From Streptomyces sp. cg36 (GTDB lineage Bacteria; Actinomycetota; Actinomycetes; Streptomycetales; Streptomycetaceae): 64,000 nucleotides of DNA. This document shows, piece by piece, positions 35,199 through 44,567 of the stretch. A program made the translations under genes and the position numbers. The notes below the pieces were generated by a model. That model searched no databases, had not been told where the DNA came from, and was given only the letters and a program-made list of their open reading frames with translations. The DNA lies in the NCBI RefSeq assembly GCF_041080675.1, contig NZ_CP163520.1:5332001-5396000 (forward strand), read 5' to 3'. Position 1 is the first letter of the stretch. Every line of letters starts with the position of its first letter.

Positions 35199-35305
35199 CG
35201 TCCGGCTCGGCCGGGGGTCCGGGGGTTGTCCCCGGGGGAGTGCAGTCAGCCGGGGCAGCAGGGGCTGTTCTCGCGGTTGAAGGACGCTTTCAACGGCCGC
35301 TGACG
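35142..35305 (+). repeat. Duplicated 3' end of dnaJ (two 59-bp copies, 105-bp period)
   Basis: Bases 35142-35200 (last codons and stop of dnaJ) recur at 35247-35305 with one mismatch (T at 35167 against G at 35272). The spacer of 46 bases is G-run rich. The second copy again carries the TGA. It is a tandem duplication or replication-slippage product that leaves dnaJ intact. Confidence 0.9.
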
Positions 35306-35415
35306 GGCCGCTCGGCCGAGCCCGCCGTTCCCCGTACCCCCGGGTTTCCCGGGGTGCGGGGGCCGGTGCCACGGGGCGATTCGGAGCCGGGGCGTGCCCG
35401 TGGCACGATGCGGGC

Positions 35416-36492
35416 ATGGCTTTGACCGATCTCTGCCGGTATCCGATCGTGCAGGCTCCCATGGCCGGTGGCGTCTCCGCCCCCGGCCTGGTCGCCGCGG
35501 TCGGCGAGGCCGGCGGACTCGGGTTCCTGGCCGCCGGGTACAAGACCGCCGACGGCATGTACCAGGAGATCAAGCAGCTGCGCGGACTCACCGGGCGGCC
35601 GTTCGGGGTCAATCTGTTCCTGCCGCAGCCCCCGCACACCGACCCGGCCGTCGTCGAGGTCTACCGCAGCCAGCTGGCGGGCGAGGCCGCCTGGTACCAG
35701 ACGCCGCTGGGCGACGCCGACTCGGGCGGCGACGACGGCTACGAGGCCAAGCTGGCGATACTGCGCGAGGACCCCGTCCCGGTGGTCTCCTTCACCTTCG
35801 GCTGCCCCGACCGCGAGGTGCTGGCCGCGTTCACGGCGCTCGGCACCTACACCGTGGTCACCGCGACCACCCCCGACGAGGCGCTGGCCGCCCAGAGCGC
35901 CGGGGCGGACGCGGTGTGCGTCCAGGGCATCGAGGCGGGCGGCCACCAGGCCACGCACCGCGACGACCCGCAGGCGGACGGCTCCGGCCTCGGGCTGCTC
36001 GCGCTGATCACCCAGGTCCGCGAGAGCGTACGGCTGCCGGTCATCGCGGCGGGCGGGCTGATGCGCGGCGCCCAGATAGCCGCGGTCCTGGCGGCGGGCG
36101 CGGACGCGGCGCAGCTCGGCACCGCGTTCCTGGCCTGCCCGGAGTCGGGCGCGCACCTGCTGCACCAGCAGGCGCTGACCAACCCCCTGTTCACCCGCAC
36201 GGAGCTGACGCGCGCGTTCTCCGGGCGGCCGGCGCGCGGCCTGGTGAACCGTTTCATGCGCGAGCACGGACCGTACGCCCCGGCCGCCTACCCCGAGGTG
36301 CACCAGCTGACCGCCGGGCTGCGCCGGGCCGCCGCCGCGGCGGGCGACCCGCAGGGCATGGCGCTGTGGGCGGGCCAGGGCCACCGCCTCGCCCGCCCGC
36401 TGCCCGCCGGGCAGCTGGTGGAGGTGCTGGCCGCCGAACTGGAGGCGGCGCTGGCCGCGTTGGCCGACGCATGGAGGAACCGAACCACATGA
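35416..36492 (+). CDS. Nitronate monooxygenase / 2-nitropropane dioxygenase family
   Basis: A 358-residue FMN-dependent TIM-barrel enzyme starting MALTDLCRYPIVQAPMAGG; the IVQAPMAGG stretch is the family's first flavin-contact loop. Others are GVNLFLPQP, CVQGIEAGGHQATH with the His thought to be catalytic, IAAGGLMRGAQIAAVLAAGADAAQLGTAFL, and RAFSGRPARGL. Members oxidise nitronates such as propionate 3-nitronate, detoxifying them. The gene stops ten bases before rsmE, so they may be co-transcribed. Confidence 0.88.
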   Translation: MALTDLCRYPIVQAPMAGGVSAPGLVAAVGEAGGLGFLAAGYKTADGMYQEIKQLRGLTGRPFGVNLFLPQPPHTDPAVVEVYRSQLAGEAAWYQTPLGDADSGGDDGYEAKLAILREDPVPVVSFTFGCPDREVLAAFTALGTYTVVTATTPDEALAAQSAGADAVCVQGIEAGGHQATHRDDPQADGSGLGLLALITQVRESVRLPVIAAGGLMRGAQIAAVLAAGADAAQLGTAFLACPESGAHLLHQQALTNPLFTRTELTRAFSGRPARGLVNRFMREHGPYAPAAYPEVHQLTAGLRRAAAAAGDPQGMALWAGQGHRLARPLPAGQLVEVLAAELEAALAALADAWRNRTT

Positions 36493-36502
36493 GGAGTACG
36501 CC

Positions 36503-37255
36503 ATGACCGCCCCGGTCTTCGTCGTCGACCGCTTCCCCGAGTCCGGCCCGGGCGGCCGTTACGTCCTGGACGGGCCCGAGGGCAGGCACGCCGTCTCCGT
36601 GAAGCGCCTCAAGCCCGGCGAGGACGTCGTCCTCACCGACGGCCACGGAGCCCGGGCGGACTGCGTGGTCCTGGACACCGAGGGCAAGGACCGGCTGGTC
36701 GTCCGCCTCGACTCGGTGTCGCGGGAGCCGGAGCCGCAGCCGCGCATCACCGTCGTCCAGGCGCTGCCCAAGGGCGACCGGGGCGAGGTCGCGGTGGAGA
36801 CGATGACCGAGGTGGGCGTCGACGCCGTGGTGCCCTGGCAGGCGTCGCGCTGCATCACGCAGTGGAAGGGCGACCGGGGAGCCAAGTCGCTGGCGAAGTG
36901 GCGCGCCACGGCCCGCGAGTCGGGCAAGCAGTCGCGCCGGGTGCGGTTCCCGGAGGTGGGGGACGCGATGACGACCAAGCAGGTTGTCGCGTTTTTGGCC
37001 ACGGCCGATTTCGCCGCCGTGCTGCACGAGGGGCGCGACACCCCGAGCGAGCCGCTGGCCACCGCCGAGCTGCCCGACCGGGGGGAGATCGTCCTGGTGG
37101 TGGGCCCCGAAGGGGGCGTTTCCCCCGAGGAGTTGGCGGCTTTCGAGGAGGCGGGCGCCAAGCCGTACCTGCTCGGCCCGAGCGTGCTGCGCACCTCCAC
37201 GGCGGGCACGGCCGCCGCCGCCCTGCTGATGGGGCGCACCGGCCGCTGGTCGTGA
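36503..37255 (+). CDS. rsmE: 16S rRNA (uracil-1498-N3)-methyltransferase RsmE
   Basis: A 250-residue SPOUT-class methyltransferase. An N-terminal PUA-like domain contains RYVLDGPEGRHAVSVKRLKPGEDV. The trefoil-knot domain has VGPEGGVSPEELAAFEEAG and LGPSVLRTSTAGTAA, which bind SAM. It methylates U1498 of 16S rRNA in the assembled small subunit. Length is normal. A ribosome site GAGGAG lies nearby, at a spacing of about seven to ten bases. It follows the nitronate monooxygenase gene and precedes a putative lipoprotein gene. Confidence 0.95.
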   Translation: MTAPVFVVDRFPESGPGGRYVLDGPEGRHAVSVKRLKPGEDVVLTDGHGARADCVVLDTEGKDRLVVRLDSVSREPEPQPRITVVQALPKGDRGEVAVETMTEVGVDAVVPWQASRCITQWKGDRGAKSLAKWRATARESGKQSRRVRFPEVGDAMTTKQVVAFLATADFAAVLHEGRDTPSEPLATAELPDRGEIVLVVGPEGGVSPEELAAFEEAGAKPYLLGPSVLRTSTAGTAAAALLMGRTGRWS

Positions 37256-37326
37256 CGCCACAGAACCGCTCGTGACGTCGTAAAGCCCTCTACCGCCGTC
37301 GGCGCGGCGGTGGGACGCTGGCGCGT

Positions 37327-37857
37327 ATGGGGGCAAGGAGAGGTGTCACGTGGCCGCTGCGGCACCGGCGCGCGTTGGCGGCGCTCGGTCTGGCCGCGGG
37401 TGCGGCGGCCGGGGCCGCGGCCTGCGATCCGGTCGGCGGGATGAGCTCGGTCACCGTCTCGGTGACCACGGACAAGGTCGCGACGAGCAAGCTGGAGCAC
37501 GACGGCTTCAAGGTGCGGTACCTGACGTGCACCGCCAAGACCGACGGCGGCTCGTCGACCCGTACCCCGTCGCCCGCCGCGACCCGGACGGTCGCCACGG
37601 TCGACTGCCGGGGCCGCACCGACGACAACAAGAAGATCAACGTCACCGGCAAGGTCACCGAGGCGCGCGAGGACCGCTGTGTGCGGGGCGATCTGACGGC
37701 GAAGGTCGGGGACCGCACGGTCTTCCGCGCCAATGTGCTGGGCGACTGCAACGCGCCGCCGCCGACCAGGAGCACGCCCAGGCCGCCGGGGAAGCCGGGG
37801 AGCCGTCCGACGGTCACGGTCACCGTGACGGTGACGGAGTCGTTCCGGGGCAAGTGA
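37327..37857 (+). CDS. Putative secreted lipoprotein
   Basis: The gene encodes 176 residues. A basic start (MGARRGVTWPLRHRR) and a 17-residue Ala/Gly/Leu stretch end in AAAC, so Cys33 could be lipid-modified, although the -3 residue is Ala rather than the preferred Leu. The mature part is a small Thr/Asp/Lys-rich domain with Cys pairs (CTAK, DCRG, CVRG, DCN) suggesting two disulfides, and the last 35 residues are Pro/Thr-rich with a TVTVTVTVT repeat. No family is recognised. It stands between rsmE and the HIT gene. Confidence 0.65.
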   Translation: MGARRGVTWPLRHRRALAALGLAAGAAAGAAACDPVGGMSSVTVSVTTDKVATSKLEHDGFKVRYLTCTAKTDGGSSTRTPSPAATRTVATVDCRGRTDDNKKINVTGKVTEAREDRCVRGDLTAKVGDRTVFRANVLGDCNAPPPTRSTPRPPGKPGSRPTVTVTVTVTESFRGK

Positions 37858-37925
37858 GGATCACCGGGCAAACGTCAGTAGCATGCCCAGTGAACCGATC
37901 CACCGCGAACGAGGAGCTCAGGACC

Positions 37926-38285
37926 GTGGCCGGAGAGCCGCAGGCGGACTGCCTGTTCTGCAAGATCGTCTCGGGCGATGTCCCGGCGACCGTCGTCCGG
38001 GAGACCGAGACCGTCGTGGCCTTCCGCGACATCAACCCCCAGGCGCCCACCCACGTCCTGGTCATCCCCCGGGTCCACTACCCGGACGCGGCCTCGCTGG
38101 CCGCCGCCGAGCCGGTGGTCGCCGGTGACGTGCTGCGCGCGGCGGGGGAGATCGCCGCCGAGGAGAAGATCGACGGCAGCGGCTACCGGATCGTCTTCAA
38201 CACCGGATCCGGCGCGGGCCAGACCGTCTTCCACGCGCACGCCCACGTGCTGGGCGGGCGCGGACTGCAGTGGCCGCCGGGATAG
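37926..38285 (+). CDS. HIT family nucleotide-binding protein
   Basis: A 119-residue histidine-triad protein from a GTG with GAGGAGCTCAGG upstream; an earlier in-frame GTG at 37890 is possible. It has CLFCKIVSG near the start (a zinc or structural Cys pair), FRDINPQAPTHVLVIPR, and the triad FHAHAHVLGG near the end. The family hydrolyses purine nucleoside phosphoramidates and similar AMP conjugates. It is followed 15 bases later by the RNase Z gene. Confidence 0.93.
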   Translation: MAGEPQADCLFCKIVSGDVPATVVRETETVVAFRDINPQAPTHVLVIPRVHYPDAASLAAAEPVVAGDVLRAAGEIAAEEKIDGSGYRIVFNTGSGAGQTVFHAHAHVLGGRGLQWPPG

Positions 38286-38300
38286 GACCGGTAACCCCAG

Positions 38301-39212
38301 TTGTCCGTACGTGAATTGGTGGTGCTCGGCACCGCCAGCCAGGTCCCGACCCGGCACCGCAACCACAACGGCTATCTGCTGCGCTGGGACGGCGGGGGCA
38401 TCCTCTTCGACCCCGGCGAGGGCACCCAGCGGCAGATGCTGCGGGCCGGTGTCGCCGCCCACGACATCGACCGGATCTGCGTCACGCACTTCCACGGCGA
38501 CCACTCGCTGGGCCTGGCCGGTGTGATCCAGCGGATCAACCTGGACCGGGTCCCGCACCCGGTCACCGCACACTACCCGGCGAGCGGTCAGCACTTCTTC
38601 GAACGGCTGCGGTACGCCACGGCCTACCGCGAGACGGTCGAGCTGGCCCAGGTGCCGGTGGCGGGCGAGGGGGCGGTGCTGGCCGTCACCGACGCCTACA
38701 CGCTGCGGGCGCGGCTGCTGTCGCACCCGGTGGAGGCGTACGGCTACCGGATCACCGAGCCGGACGGGCGCCGGATGCTGCCCGACCTGCTCGCCCGGCA
38801 CGGCATCGCCGGGCCCGACGTCGGCCGGCTCCGGCGCGAGGGCTCGCTCGGCGCGGTCACGCTCGACGACGTCAGCGAGGTGCGGCCCGGCCAGCGGTTC
38901 GCGTTCATCATGGACACCCGGCTCTGCGAGGGCGTGCACGCCCTGGCCGAGGGGTGCGACATGCTGGTCATCGAGTCCACGTTCCTGGACGAGGACGTGC
39001 GGCTCGCCGAGGACCACGGGCATCTGACGGCCGGTCAGGCCGCCGGGGTGGCCCGTGACGCCGGGGTCCGCCATCTCGTCCTCACCCACTTCTCGCAGCG
39101 CTACGCCGACCCGGCGGAGTTCGAACGCCAGGCGCGGGCCGCCGGGTTCACGGGGGAACTGACCGTCGCGGCCGACCTGATGCGGGTCCCCCTGCCCAGA
39201 CGCACCACCTAG
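38301..39212 (+). CDS. rnz: Ribonuclease Z / MBL-fold RNase
   Basis: The protein is 303 residues from a TTG start ([23 protein letters not shown]). The GTASQVPT and NHNGYLL segments and the metal motif [10 protein letters not shown] near residue 62 match tRNA 3'-processing endonuclease RNase Z. Further ligands are IMDTR (Asp), [15 protein letters not shown] and LTHFSQRY. The enzyme removes 3' trailers from tRNAs, which matters here because the tRNA in this window lacks an encoded CCA. The gene lies between the HIT and deaminase genes on the same strand, likely in one transcript. Confidence 0.88.
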   Translation: MSVRELVVLGTASQVPTRHRNHNGYLLRWDGGGILFDPGEGTQRQMLRAGVAAHDIDRICVTHFHGDHSLGLAGVIQRINLDRVPHPVTAHYPASGQHFFERLRYATAYRETVELAQVPVAGEGAVLAVTDAYTLRARLLSHPVEAYGYRITEPDGRRMLPDLLARHGIAGPDVGRLRREGSLGAVTLDDVSEVRPGQRFAFIMDTRLCEGVHALAEGCDMLVIESTFLDEDVRLAEDHGHLTAGQAAGVARDAGVRHLVLTHFSQRYADPAEFERQARAAGFTGELTVAADLMRVPLPRRTT

Positions 39213-39232
39213 CCACCACCGGAAAGTCCCCC

Positions 39233-40240
39233 ATGCCCCTCCCCAAGGCCGAACTCCACCTCCACATCGAAGGCACCCTCGAACCCGGGCTCGCCTTCGA
39301 ACTGGCCGCGCGCAACGGCGTGCGGCTGCCCTACGCGGACGCCGAGGAGCTGCGGAAGGCGTACCTCTTCGACGACCTCCAGTCCTTCCTCGACCTGTAC
39401 TACTCGCTGATGGCGGTGCTGCGCACCGAGGACGACTTCGAGGCGCTGGCGGAGGCGTACCTGGCGCGCGCGGCGGCCCAGGGCGTGCGGCACGCGGAGA
39501 TCTTCTTCGACCCGCAGGCGCACACCTCGCGCGGCGTGCCCCTCGGCACGGTCGTGGCGGGCCTGGGCCGGGCCCTGGACCGCAGCGAGGAGCGGCACGG
39601 GGTCTCGACCCGGCTGATCCTCTGCTTCCTGCGCGACCGGTCCGCCGAGTCCGCCCTGGAGACGCTGGAGGCGGCCCGCCCGCACCTGCACCGGATCACC
39701 GGCGTCGGCCTGGACTCGGCGGAGGTCGGCCATCCGCCCGCCAAGTTCCGCGAGGTGTACGCGGCGGCCGACGCGCTGGGGCTGCGCAAGGTGGCGCACG
39801 CGGGCGAGGAGGGCCCGCCGTCGTACATCACCGAGGCGCTGGACGTGCTGGGCGTGGAGCGGGTGGACCACGGGCTGCGGGCGCTGGAGGACCCGGAGCT
39901 GGTGGCCCGGCTGGTGCGCGAGCGCGTCCCGCTGACGCTGTGCCCGCTCTCCAACGTCCGGCTGCGCGCGGTGGAGTCGCTGACCGGGCACCCGCTGCGC
40001 CGGATGATGGACGCGGGCCTGCTGTGCACGGTGAACTCCGACGACCCCGCCTACTTCGGGGGGTACGCGGGCGACAACTTCGACGCGGTGCGCGAGGCGC
40101 TCGGCCTGGACGAGGAGGCCCTGCGCACGCTGGCCCGCAACTCCTTCCTGGCCTCCTTCCTCCAGGACGCGGAGGAGCTGCGGGCGCGCTACCTCGCCGA
40201 GGTCGACGCGTACGAGTTCCCCGCCCCGTCCCCGTCCTGA
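39233..40240 (+). CDS. Adenine deaminase-like member of the adenosine deaminase family
   Basis: A 335-residue amidohydrolase. Metal and substrate residues are visible in KAELHLHIEGTLEP (HxH, then Glu), RKVAHAGEEGPP (His, Glu), VERVDHGLRALED and TVNSDDPAYFGGY. The short length, EGTLEP, HAGEEGPPSYI and DDPAYFGGY patterns agree better with the adenine deaminase branch (yeast Aah1, Pseudomonas Pa0148) than with true adenosine deaminases. If so it converts adenine to hypoxanthine in purine salvage. Many annotations would simply say adenosine deaminase. It is followed by a strong terminator. Confidence 0.88.
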   Translation: MPLPKAELHLHIEGTLEPGLAFELAARNGVRLPYADAEELRKAYLFDDLQSFLDLYYSLMAVLRTEDDFEALAEAYLARAAAQGVRHAEIFFDPQAHTSRGVPLGTVVAGLGRALDRSEERHGVSTRLILCFLRDRSAESALETLEAARPHLHRITGVGLDSAEVGHPPAKFREVYAAADALGLRKVAHAGEEGPPSYITEALDVLGVERVDHGLRALEDPELVARLVRERVPLTLCPLSNVRLRAVESLTGHPLRRMMDAGLLCTVNSDDPAYFGGYAGDNFDAVREALGLDEEALRTLARNSFLASFLQDAEELRARYLAEVDAYEFPAPSPS

Positions 40241-40247
40241 GCCCCGG

Positions 40248-40293
40248 CCCGCACCGGCCTCCCGGGCGCCGCGCCACCGGGAGGCCGTGCGGG
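40248..40293 (+). terminator. Terminator hairpin after the deaminase gene
   Basis: CCCGCACCGGCCTCCCGG pairs with CCGGGAGGCCGTGCGGG, with one bulge and a loop of about 11 bases. It lies seven bases after the stop and closes the HIT-rnz-deaminase unit. Confidence 0.8.
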
Positions 40294-40336
40294 ACCCCTT
40301 GACCCTTTCTCGTTCACATATCTAGTCTCCATTCCC

Positions 40337-41659
40337 ATGGATGCACATACGAGGAAGCGTGCGACCGGCCGCCGGGCGATCGCCGAAGTCCGGTTCACCC
40401 CCGTCCTCGTCGCCGACCCGCCGCTCCTCAACGTCCAGGGCGTCCACCAGCCGTACACGCCCCGGCTGATCGTCGAGGTCGTCACCGAGGACGGGGTGAG
40501 CGGCCTGGGGGAGACCTACGGCGACTCGGCCTACCGTGAACTGGCCGGCCCCTACGCCGCCCTGCTGACCGGGCACGACATCGCCGATCTCAACGGCCTG
40601 TTCACACTGATGAACACAGTGGAGGTGGACGGCTCCCGCGTCGACGACTCCGTGGACGTCGGCGGGCTGCGCGGCGCGCGCACCGCCGACAAGCTGCGGC
40701 TCTCCGTCGTCTCCGCCTTCGAGGTGGCCTGCCTCGACGCGCTCGGCAAGACGCTCGGCGTGCCCGTGCACACCCTGCTCGGCGGCAAGGTCCGCGACAG
40801 CGTCGAATACAGCGCCTACCTCTTCTACCGCTGGGCCGAACACCCCGGCGGCGCCGGGGAGAAGGACGACTGGGGCGCCGCCCTCGACCCGGCCGGAATC
40901 GTCGCCCAGGCCCGCCGGTTCGCCCGCGAGCACGGCTTCGCCTCGTTCAAGCTGAAGGGCGGCGTCCTCCCGCCCGAACAGGAGGTCGCCGCCGTCCGGG
41001 CGCTCGCCGCCGCCTTCCCCGGCCGGCCCCTGCGGCTCGACCCCAACGGCGCCTGGAGCACCGCCACCTCACTGCGGGTGGCGGCCTCGCTCGCCGACGT
41101 CCTGGAGTACCTGGAGGACCCGGCGTCCGGCACGCGCGCGATGGCCGAGGTCGCCGCCGGCACCTCCGTGCCGCTCGCCACCAACATGTGCGTGACCACC
41201 TTCGGCGAGATCCGCGAGGCATTCCTGACCGGTGCCGTGCAGGTCGTCCTCAGCGACCACCACTACTGGGGAGGGCTGCGCAACACCCGCGAACTGGCCG
41301 CGGTCTGCCGCGCGTTCGGGGTCGGCCTGTCCATGCACTCCAACACCCACCTCGGCATCAGCCTCGCCGCGATGACCCACGTCGCCGCGACCGTGCCGGA
41401 CCTGCGCCACTCCTGCGACAGCCACTACCCCTGGCAGAGCGAGGACGTCATCACCGCCCGCCACGTCTTCCGCGACGGCCGCCTCCCCGTGTCCGACGCC
41501 CCCGGCCTCGGCGTGGAGCTCGACCGGGCGGCGCTGGAGCGCCTGCACCGGCGCTGGCTGGCCGACGACGGCACCCTGCGCGAACGCGACGACGCGGCGG
41601 CGATGCGGCGCGCCCCCGGGCACGCGCGGTGGCGGACTCCGGCACTGCCGCGCTGGTAG
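40337..41659 (+). CDS. gudD: Glucarate dehydratase (enolase superfamily)
   Basis: A 440-residue enolase-superfamily enzyme. The cap domain has PLLNVQGVHQPYTPRLIVEV. The barrel holds the K-x-K pair in FKLKGG near 205, metal ligands in RLDPNG, EDP and SDH, and the His-containing MHSNTHLGISLA near 335-345 that with Asp forms the second catalytic base. The NMCVTT segment is also typical. It dehydrates D-glucarate to 5-keto-4-deoxyglucarate. The next gene is a PfkB kinase, 64 bases on, suggesting a sugar-acid use operon, though no aldolase or transporter is adjacent. Confidence 0.9.
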   Translation: MDAHTRKRATGRRAIAEVRFTPVLVADPPLLNVQGVHQPYTPRLIVEVVTEDGVSGLGETYGDSAYRELAGPYAALLTGHDIADLNGLFTLMNTVEVDGSRVDDSVDVGGLRGARTADKLRLSVVSAFEVACLDALGKTLGVPVHTLLGGKVRDSVEYSAYLFYRWAEHPGGAGEKDDWGAALDPAGIVAQARRFAREHGFASFKLKGGVLPPEQEVAAVRALAAAFPGRPLRLDPNGAWSTATSLRVAASLADVLEYLEDPASGTRAMAEVAAGTSVPLATNMCVTTFGEIREAFLTGAVQVVLSDHHYWGGLRNTRELAAVCRAFGVGLSMHSNTHLGISLAAMTHVAATVPDLRHSCDSHYPWQSEDVITARHVFRDGRLPVSDAPGLGVELDRAALERLHRRWLADDGTLRERDDAAAMRRAPGHARWRTPALPRW

Positions 41660-41723
41660 GACGAGGACCCGGCGGGCCGGATCGGGCACACTGGCCTGAT
41701 CCGTACGCGAACGGGAGCCCGCC

Positions 41724-42878
41724 GTGACCACAACCAGCAGAGAGCAGCAGAGCCCAGCGGACCGGTCGCGCGACCGGCGGGGCCACACCGCGGGGGTCGA
41801 CCCGCTGGACAAGGTGCGCGGGCCCCGCGACCCGGAGTGCGACGTCTTCCTGACCGGGACGGTCTTCCTCGACATCATCTTCACCGGCCTGGACTCGGCC
41901 CCCGTGCGGGGCACCGAGTCCTGGGCCCGCGGCATGGGCTCCAGCCCCGGCGGCGTCGCCAACATGGCCATCGCCCTGGCCCGGCTCGGCCTGCGCACCT
42001 CGCTGGCGGCGGCGTTCGGCGACGACCACTACGGCGAGTACTGCTGGGACGCGCTGGAGCAGGGCGAGGGCATCGACCTCTCGCTGTCGCGGACCGTGCC
42101 CGGCTGGCACTCCCCGGTCACCGTCTCCATGGCGTACGAGGGCGAGCGGACCATGGTCTCGCACGGCCACGAGGCGCCCCCCGAGGCGGTGCCGTGCCAC
42201 GCCGAGGCGCCCGCCCGGCCGCCGCTGGCCCGGGCGGCGATCGCCTCCCTGGTACCCGGCCGCACCGAGGAGTGGATCGCCGAGGCCGCCCGGGGCGGTG
42301 CGCGGATCTTCGCCGACGTCGGCTGGGACGACACCGGCCACTGGGACTTGGCGGCCCTGGCCGGGCTCGAACACTGCGAGGCGTTCCTGCCCAACGCGGG
42401 CGAGGCGATGCGCTACACCCGCACCGACTGCCCGCGCGCCGCCGCCCGCGCCCTCGCCGAGAAGGTGCCGGTCGCGGTGGTCACCCTGGGCGCGGAGGGC
42501 GCGTACGCGGTGGACGGCTCGACCGGGGAGACCGCCGAGGTGCCCGCGATCGCCGTGGAGGCGCTGGACCCGACCGGGGCCGGGGACGTGTTCGTGGCCG
42601 GGTTCGTCACCGGCACGCTGGCCGGCTGGCCGCTGGCGGACCGGCTCGCCTTCGCGGGACTGACGGCGGCGCTCTCGGTCCAGGAGTTCGGCGGATCGCT
42701 GTCGGCGCCCGGCTGGGCGGAGATCGCGGCCTGGTGGCAGGCCGTGCACGCCCGGCCGGGCCAGGACCCGGCCGCGCTGCGGCGGTACGCCTTCCTGGAG
42801 GGCCTGCTGCCCGGCACGGCCCGGCCGTGGCCGCTGCGCCGGGCCGTCCCCACGATCGGCTTCCGCCGCCCGGCGTGA
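41724..42878 (+). CDS. PfkB family sugar kinase
   Basis: A 384-residue ribokinase-like enzyme from a GTG with GGGAG upstream. The first signature is GSSPGGVANMAIALARLG near 75, and the second is DPTGAGDVFVAGF near 285, with the catalytic Asp. The first 40 residues are hydrophilic and the C-terminal 60 residues (RYAFLEGLLPGTARPWPLRR) extend beyond the usual 300-residue fold. Substrate is not fixed by these motifs. Linkage to gudD suggests a keto-deoxy or related sugar acid, which is inference. Confidence 0.85.
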   Translation: MTTTSREQQSPADRSRDRRGHTAGVDPLDKVRGPRDPECDVFLTGTVFLDIIFTGLDSAPVRGTESWARGMGSSPGGVANMAIALARLGLRTSLAAAFGDDHYGEYCWDALEQGEGIDLSLSRTVPGWHSPVTVSMAYEGERTMVSHGHEAPPEAVPCHAEAPARPPLARAAIASLVPGRTEEWIAEAARGGARIFADVGWDDTGHWDLAALAGLEHCEAFLPNAGEAMRYTRTDCPRAAARALAEKVPVAVVTLGAEGAYAVDGSTGETAEVPAIAVEALDPTGAGDVFVAGFVTGTLAGWPLADRLAFAGLTAALSVQEFGGSLSAPGWAEIAAWWQAVHARPGQDPAALRRYAFLEGLLPGTARPWPLRRAVPTIGFRRPA

Positions 42879-43040
42879 GGGCCGGTACCCGCGGCCCGGG
42901 ACCGGCCCGGCGGGCGGTCCGTTCCCGGGCGGAAAACCCCTCGGCGCTGTCGGTGCCAGGTCGTACGCTTGGTAGTCCAGAGGTTGTCGAGCGGCGAGAA
43001 CCTTGCAACGGGAGGTATGTGCAGGCCACAGAGCCGGCCC

Positions 43041-44057
<1,017 letters not shown>

Positions 44058-44069
44058 TCAGAGCGCACC

Positions 44070-44567
44070 ATGTCGATCGACGTCAACAACGAGTCCGGAA
44101 CCGAGGTCGACGAGCAGGCGATCCTCGACATCGCCCGCTACGCGCTCACGCGGATGCGGATCCACCCGCTCTCCGAGCTGTCGGTGATCGTCGTGGACGC
44201 CGACGCCATGGAGCAGCTCCACATCCAGTGGATGGACCTGCCCGGCCCGACCGATGTCATGTCCTTCCCGATGGACGAGCTGCGTCCGCCGGCCAAGGAC
44301 GACGAGGAGCCCCCGCAGGGGCTCCTCGGTGACATCGTGCTCTGCCCCGAGGTCGCCAAGAAGCAGGGCGAGGACGCGCCGACGCAGCACTCGATGGACG
44401 AGGAGCTCCAGCTCCTGACCGTCCACGGAGTGCTGCACCTGCTCGGGTACGACCACGAGGAGCCGGACGAGAAGGCCGAGATGTTCGGGCTCCAGGCGGC
44501 CATCGTGGACGGCTGGCGGGCGGAGAAGGGCTTCACCGGTCCCTCCCCGGCGCCGACCGTCTCATGA
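44070..44567 (+). CDS. ybeY: rRNA maturation endoribonuclease YbeY
   Basis: A 165-residue zinc protein with the signature [16 protein letters not shown] (three His) near 125-138 and the VMSFPMDE patch near 66. YbeY processes the 3' end of 16S rRNA and helps ribosome quality control. Its stop overlaps the start of the corC-like gene by four bases (ATGA). Same transcript as phoH. Confidence 0.95.
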   Translation: MSIDVNNESGTEVDEQAILDIARYALTRMRIHPLSELSVIVVDADAMEQLHIQWMDLPGPTDVMSFPMDELRPPAKDDEEPPQGLLGDIVLCPEVAKKQGEDAPTQHSMDEELQLLTVHGVLHLLGYDHEEPDEKAEMFGLQAAIVDGWRAEKGFTGPSPAPTVS

